A DNA stretch of 40,505 bases from Paulinella micropora. Taxonomy: Eukaryota > Cercozoa > Imbricatea > Euglyphida. Positions 35,699 to 40,505 of this stretch are shown here, piece by piece. Where the stretch lies: NCBI GenBank assembly GCA_009731375.1, contig BJOX01000006.1, positions 1,253,591-1,294,095 of the forward strand. The letters are read 5' to 3'. The notes under the pieces are model-generated. The model saw nothing but the letters and a program-made list of their open reading frames with translations, ran no database searches and was not told the origin of the DNA. Each line of letters opens with the position of its first letter. Within the stretch, counting starts at the first letter, position 1. The translations under genes and the position numbers were made by a program.

Positions 35699-36614
35699 NN
35701 NNNNNNNNNNNNNNNNNNNNNNNNNNNNNNNNNNNNNNNNNNNNNNNNNNNNNNNNNNNNNNNNNNNNNNNNNNNNNNNNNNNNNNNNNNNNNNNNNNNN
35801 NNNNNNNNNNNNNNNNNNNNNNNNNNNNNNNNNNNNNNNNNNNNNNNNNNNNNNNNNNNNNNNNNNNNNNNNNNNNNNNNNNNNNNNNNNNNNNNNNNNN
35901 NNNNNNNNNNNNNNNNNNNNNNNNNNNNNNNNNNNNNNNNNNNNNNNNNNNNNNNNNNNNNNNNNNNNNNNNNNNNNNNNNNNNNNNNNNNNNNNNNNNN
36001 NNNNNNNNNNNNNNNNNNNNNNNNNNNNNNNNNNNNNNNNNNNNNNNNNNNNNNNNNNNNNNNNNNNNNNNNNNNNNNNNNNNNNNNNNNNNNNNNNNNN
36101 NNNNNNNNNNNNNNNNNNNNNNNNNNNNNNNNNNNNNNNNNNNNNNNNNNNNNNNNNNNNNNNNNNNNNNNNNNNNNNNNNNNNNNNNNNNNNNNNNNNN
36201 NNNNNNNNNNNNNNNNNNNNNNNNNNNNNNNNNNNNNNNNNNNNNNNNNNNNNNNNNNNNNNNNNNNNNNNNNNNNNNNNNNNNNNNNNNNNNNNNNNNN
36301 NNNNNNNNNNNNNNNNNNNNNNNNNNNNNNNNNNNNNNNNNNNNNNNNNNNNNNNNNNNNNNNNNNNNNNNNNNNNNNNNNNNNNNNNNNNNNNNNNNNN
36401 NNNNNNNNNNNNNNNNNNNNNNNNNNNNNNNNNNNNNNNNNNNNNNNNNNNNNNNNNNNNNNNNNNNNNNNNNNNNNNNNNNNNNNNNNNNNNNNNNNNN
36501 NNNNNNNNNNNNNNNNNNNNNNNNNNNNNNNNNNNNNNNNNNNNNNNNNNNNNNNNNNNNNNNNNNNNNNNNNNNNNNNNNNNNNNNNNNNNNNNNNNNN
36601 NNNNNNNNNNNNNN
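35699..36614. other. Assembly gap, 916 N
   Basis: Unknown sequence between the poly-C run and the second two-word minisatellite. It contains the junction of the tandem duplication and the rest of the charged-protein gene. Confidence 0.95.
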
Positions 36615-36723
36615 GTACCGTGTACCGTGTACCGTACCGTGTACCGTGTACCGTGTACCGTACCGTGTACTGTGTACCGTGTACCGTACCGTGTACCCTG
36701 TACCGTACCGTGTACCGTGTACC

Positions 36724-36758
<35 letters not shown>

Positions 36759-36816
36759 ACCGTGTACCGTGTACCGTGTACCGTACCGTGTACCATGTAC
36801 CGTGTACCGTACCGTG
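36615..36816. repeat. Two-word minisatellite, second copy
   Basis: Same words as at 32697. The order of rare variants (TACTGTG, then CCCTG, then CCATG) before the GGGCGTAGACAG junction matches the right end of the first array, with unit gains and losses. The array was therefore part of the duplicated segment. Confidence 0.9.
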
Positions 36817-36925
36817 GGCGTAGACAGCTCCTGCTCCCCGTTGATATCCGTCCAAACAGAGGACGGGCGCATGCAATGGTCTAAGGCTGATGCCTGGATC
36901 GCGCAATGCGCATCCTACAATACAC

Positions 36926-38435
36926 TCAGCGCCGCCCTTTCCCGCCGGCAAACCCTTCGCGAGCTTTTCTGGCATCTGCAGGAGATGAGCTCAGATATTG
37001 TTCACCAAACGCGACAATGCAAGAACGAGCCGCTCCTTTGTCCTTGTCATCTTCTTTCCAACATACCACGCCGCGTTGCAGGTACTGTTTGTGTTCGGCT
37101 TTGGTCAAGTGTGTGCACAGCAGCTGTAGCGAGGCGCTACCTCCGTCAGTTTCAGGAGGCACCAGGTGCCCTTTGGCAAGGTCATCTACATATTCCAGCG
37201 CCTCTTCTAAGCTAGTCCGAGAGTGCTTATTGCAACGCTTGCATGTGAGCAATCTCTTAAGCAAATTTATGTACTGCTCCGCCGCAAGGGTCGGTGGGGC
37301 CTCCCAGTCATGCATCTGCGTAAAAATCGCAGAGCCAGGATCTCCAGGTTTGTTGTCAGTAATCCCGCTCCAAGGATCTTGGTGAACTCCGCGAAGTGGT
37401 ACACTCAGCCCCGCGGAGTCCGCCAGGGCCGACAGGAAGGTCCTAAAGTGTCCCTGCCTTTGGAACCGCAGATTCGCGACCAGGGCTATGGAATTGCTCA
37501 GCAATATTCCCGTATCCAAGCCAAGTTTTTGCTTGGCAGAATTCAATTCTTGTTCGAGCACACCCAGCGCAGCGTCGAATGAGTCGTGGGCAACTAAATT
37601 TTGGGAGCTGGCCACTAAAGTCACAAACATGCCGAGGCCTAGCATGCTCTGCGGCGCGGAGCCGTTCAGCAACTGGTCTACCCACCGGCGGCTGAGCTCG
37701 CTGGCCGGTGCGTTGGTCTCGTATCAGAGCAAGTCCGCATTCCCCCACAAAACCTTGTCCTCGTTGTTCTCTGTGTATACTAGAAAATCACGCGGATCCA
37801 GCTTGACCAGCTCCGCCTCGTTCTCGAGTGCTGACTTTTCTGACAACTTTGCAATAAAGAGTCTGCTGTAAAAACTTATGGTTTTGTAAGCAGCGCGCCA
37901 GGCATCGCTCAAGCTCATTCCATCCTCCTGGCCTTTTGGCACATAGTCAGCAAGGCTGCTGGTTGCTCGCGCGGCCTCGCCACGGAAAAGGTAGCACTTG
38001 GCCGCTTGGCTTTGCTGCAATCTGCTTAACGCATTCTCTGCTTTTTCTTTTAATCCTTCCATTTCTTTTTTGACTTTGCTTCTACAAACTTCGCTGGGCA
38101 GACCCGCTAAGGCCTCGGTTGAGAGTTGCTGCGCGGCTACTGCTTTAAACCTGTTGAGTTCGGACTCTCTTACCCACACGTAGCTGTTGTCTTGGAAAGC
38201 TCCAATTCCAGCCTCGTAAAGTGCATTCGCCCACCTTAAGCGCGCATTGGCTTTATCTATGCTGTCGTAAACGACAAAGCCATAGCGCTGCACAAGTGGA
38301 TTTCCACTTCGCAAAAAGGCTATGTTATATAAGCTCTGGGCGAGCCAGACGTCGTCAGCCTGTTCAGGGCCATCCTTGAACGTGCACGCGTTAGACCGAC
38401 AGCCCTCCTGATGTTTCTTAGTCCTGGCGGGCACT
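36926..38435 (-). CDS. Unknown protein with in-frame TGA (copy 2)
   Basis: A duplicate of the gene at 33460. It has the same in-frame TGA at 37724-37726, the same candidate 81-bp intron (37753 to 37673) and the same missing start. The only amino-acid difference noticed is His to Arg near the C-terminus (ARKAREGFAGGKGRR). Preservation of both halves in both copies says little about selection because the copies are so young. Confidence 0.6.
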
Positions 38436-38728
38436 ATTAGTCACAGTCTGTGAAGAAATCCGCTAAATTTAAATTCGTCTGTCATCCGAAAATTCAAAGA
38501 CACCTGCAGTACTACTTGCCTGTTTCCCTTTGTTTATGTAATACTATGTTAGACAACCCCCAGCCTTCCTTCTAGCGCCCCCCCCACCCCTTGCCCTCTT
38601 TCCTGTTCTCCTTCCTTTATTGACTCTTCCTCCCGCTTTCCCGGGGAACATATGCAAAAAGATATTTATTCTTTTCTTCTACATACGCGTCGGCTGTAGC
38701 GTTTTATTTTATTAAAACAAAGACCTAG
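38436..38728. other. Duplicated intergenic segment with polyadenylation signals
   Basis: Copy of 34970-35262, including the AATAAA signals (38703-38713). Confidence 0.8.
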
Positions 38729-38860
38729 TCAAGGAGGCTCGTATTCAGAATCTGATTCATCATCAGAATTGGAGCCTTTGGCTTTTGCAAATCTGGTTGA
38801 TAACTGATTAGCCACGTGACCGATAAGTCCACCTAGTTTGCTCTTTTTGGGTTCCGCTCC
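38729..38860 (-). pseudogene. Truncated copy of the charged-protein C-terminus
   Basis: The last 43 codons and stop of the gene at 35263 are present, from GAEPKKSKLGGLIGHVANQ to SEYEPP. Upstream coding sequence is replaced by AATC repeats at 38861, so this copy cannot make the protein. It still has the 3' UTR and could serve only as a terminator for other transcripts. Confidence 0.75.
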
Positions 38861-38925
38861 AATCAACCAACCAATCAACCAACCAATCGTGCAAACTCCC
38901 TAACGTACCCCCGCTAAAGGGGTCT

Positions 38926-38977
<52 letters not shown>

Positions 38978-39043
38978 ATTAATCAATCAATCAACCAATC
39001 AACCAACCAACCAACCAACCAATCAATCAATCGATCAATCAAT

Positions 39044-39102
<59 letters not shown>

Positions 39103-39122
39103 CCAATCAATCAATCAACCAA
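38861..39122. repeat. AATC/AACC microsatellite
   Basis: AATCAATC with AACC variants, plus one non-repetitive insert (about 38888-38925), up to a 10-base gap. Confidence 0.95.
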
Positions 39123-39132
39123 NNNNNNNNNN

Positions 39133-39408
39133 CCGATCATGGGGCAGTACTGCCTTTTTTGGCCATATCATTCCAAGCGGACACAATTACGCAAATTTGG
39201 CGACAAATTCTGTGCAAAAAAAAGAAGAAAGAGAAAGAGAGAGAGAGAGAGCAAGAGAAAAGAGGGAGGGGGGATTTTCCTTTCCCTCCCCCTCTGCAGC
39301 CCGCGCACTTTCCGCCGCCCCTCCCCCCTTTCCTTCCCCCCCCCATCCCCTTCCCTGCTCTTTGAGCTTTTCTCGACCCCCGTTGACATTGTTGGTACAA
39401 GTTGCGCT
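39133..39408. other. Copy 1 leader of a 720-bp tandem duplication
   Basis: Contains GGCAGTACTGCC (a perfect 12-bp palindrome at 39143), GGCCATATCATTCCAAGCGGA and a purine/C-rich tract. The same segments recur from 39876. No gene was called. Confidence 0.6.
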
Positions 39409-39641
39409 TCAGCCGTCTTGGTCATCAGATCGGAGGGCGTTTGTCCAGGAAATGCTCAGGCTGGCCACGATGACTTGTTCCAAGTTGAAGCCCGGCTCGG
39501 GCGTGGCAGGCGCCGCGTCTGGCACTACGGCGCGGCGCGCCTGACGCTGTGCCCCGACGACACGGGGTGCCACAGGTTTTGTCCACCGGCGGCTGCGGTC
39601 CCCCGTGCCTTTCATCATGTTGGTGCTGCTCGAAAAGCTAC
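39409..39641 (-). CDS. Unknown protein, terminal exon
   Basis: Minus-strand frame after the acceptor CTGTAAACAG: SFSSSTNMMKGTGDRSRRWT, then a basic Arg/Ala-rich stretch, FNLEQVIVASLSISWTN and a TGA at 39409. The codon frame is the same as that of the exon at 39721-39837, but the simplest donor and acceptor are out of phase. Donor GAAAG|GTTTTT (39730) with acceptor CAGGTAG (39638) would restore it. No family is recognised. Confidence 0.5.
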
Positions 39642-39720
39642 CTGTTTACAGTTTTTGATTTAATCCGATCCGCGACGGAAAAAAAAAGAATTTTATTAAA
39701 TTAAAAAGTTGCTCTTGTAC

Positions 39721-39837
39721 CTGGAAAAACCTTTCATTCGCTCCCCCGACCGAGATGTTGAGCGCGCTAGGTGCTTTCCCTGCAGAAGCGGACCCTTCAT
39801 CTGGCACTAAATCGGGCGGCTTGGCGGTTTTGTGCAT
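39721..39837 (-). CDS. Unknown protein, first exon (39 codons)
   Basis: ATG at 39837 opens MHKTAKPPDLVPDEGSASAG and continues to SVGGANERFFQ, with donor CAG|GTACAA at 39720. The following 79 bases are AT-rich with a poly-T stretch and look like an intron. In the downstream copy (near 40430) the donor dinucleotide is AC in place of GT. Confidence 0.5.
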
Positions 39838-39864
39838 GTGATATGGCAGAAAAATGCTGCGTTT

Positions 39865-40125
39865 CGGGGATTTTTGGCAGTACTGCCTTTTCGGCCATAT
39901 CATTCCAAGCGGACACAAGTACGTAAATTTGGCGACAAATTCTGTGCAAAAAAAAAAGAAGAGAGAGAGAGAGAGAGAGAGAGGGAAGAGGGAGGGGGGA
40001 GGGAAGAGGGAAAGGGGAGAGGGGAAAGGGGGCGGGGGAGGGGGAGGGGGAGGGGGAGGGAAGAGGGAGGGAAGATGGAGGGGGGGATGGGGAAATTTCC
40101 TTTCCCTCCCCCTTCCCCCTTTCTC

Positions 40126-40186
<61 letters not shown>

Positions 40187-40454
40187 NNNNNNNNNNTGTT
40201 TTCCCGAGGAAAGGTCTTATTGTCAACTGCCCCGGCCCGGCCCGGGGGTATTTGGCGCCAAATCTCGCTGCTTGGCGCCGGCTCTTTAAGCCCCCGGGGG
40301 TGTGGTCAATGAACCAGGTGGACAAAGACCTCACGACTCCGACGGCGTCCTGCCTGTGCCATGGCTAGATTTTAATCCGATCCGGAAAAAAGAAAATAAA
40401 TCAATTTTATAAAATAAAAAAGTTGCTCTTGTGTCTGGAAAACATTTCATTCGC

Positions 40455-40505
<51 letters not shown>
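39865..40505. repeat. Diverged second copy of the 720-bp tandem duplication
   Basis: 39876-39960 repeats 39143-39226 (offset 733). The tail from 40373 (TAATCCGATCCGG..GTTGCTCTTG..TTTCATTCGCTCCCC) repeats that from 39661 (offset 712). The middle is largely different: purine tract, poly-C with a gap, and GC-rich sequence at 40198-40370 in which a minus ATG opens only MAQAGRRRSREVFVHLVH. The window ends in poly-C. Confidence 0.75.

Larger units (their letters stand above)
36817..38860. repeat. Tandem duplicate of 33351-35394
   Basis: Every landmark is shifted by exactly 3466 bp, with only a few differences seen (for example GATTGCGC against GATCGCGC, and CTTCGTGAG against CTTCGCGAG). The identity ends sharply at 38860, where CCGCTCC is followed by AATC repeats in place of GTTATCTTGC. 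It is either a very recent duplication or an unresolved haplotype placed in tandem. Confidence 0.9.

Overview
This is eukaryotic nuclear DNA, probably from a unicellular alga or other protist; I cannot name the species. The evidence is GT-AG introns of any phase, small exons separated by microsatellites, AATAAA signals, a tRNA-derived SINE, MITEs, and protein families common in protist genomes (RNI-type LRR, Sel1, TIR-TPR, TMEM184/DUF300). There are no operons, Shine-Dalgarno sites or CRISPR arrays. Well over half of the window is simple repeat, minisatellite or assembly gap. Ten-base gaps sit at 3096, 3243, 12244, 15203, 15577, 20762, 24028, 24804, 39123 and 40187, nearly all at homopolymers or microsatellites. 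Long gaps are at 16429-17038, 18019-18650 and 35699-36614.

Layout. 1-3600: a 493-bp unit in tandem on both sides of a trinucleotide-repeat centre (a large inverted array), then a SINE. 3580-5420: the 3' exons of a TMEM184-like gene, one exon present three times. 5421-9100: AT-rich DNA, a minisatellite, a MITE and a GA/TC tract. 9075-12092: two LRR genes on opposite strands with interlocking exons. 12100-15600: microsatellites. 15636-16386: a frameshifted Sel1-repeat gene. 17125-20676: a cluster of Cys-rich unknown proteins. 21596-21862: a possible zinc-ribbon gene end. 22415-23909: a TIR element carrying a Lys-rich ORF, abutting a second MITE. 25817-29190: a small terminal exon and the intact 853-residue TIR-TPR gene, with a possible myristoylated 5' exon at 30197-30325. 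31641-32517: a tiny gene start and identical 181-bp direct repeats. 32697-38860: a two-word minisatellite and a recent tandem duplication of about 2 kb holding a gene with a shared in-frame TGA. 39133-40505: a diverged tandem duplication of about 720 bp.

The most striking structure is the LRR locus. Five times, a plus-strand 84-nt LRR exon (72 or 90 nt in two cases) and a minus-strand 84-nt LRR exon meet end to end across the four bases GTAC, whose two strands supply the GT donor for both genes. The pairs are separated by palindromes of the form GCTACCGCGCGCGGTAGC. A further pair is arranged head to head and shares an 11-bp spacer that reads as a 3' splice site on both strands. All complete exons are phase 0, so any cassette could be inverted without disturbing either reading frame. 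Whether this happens, or whether both strands are expressed, cannot be read from this sequence.
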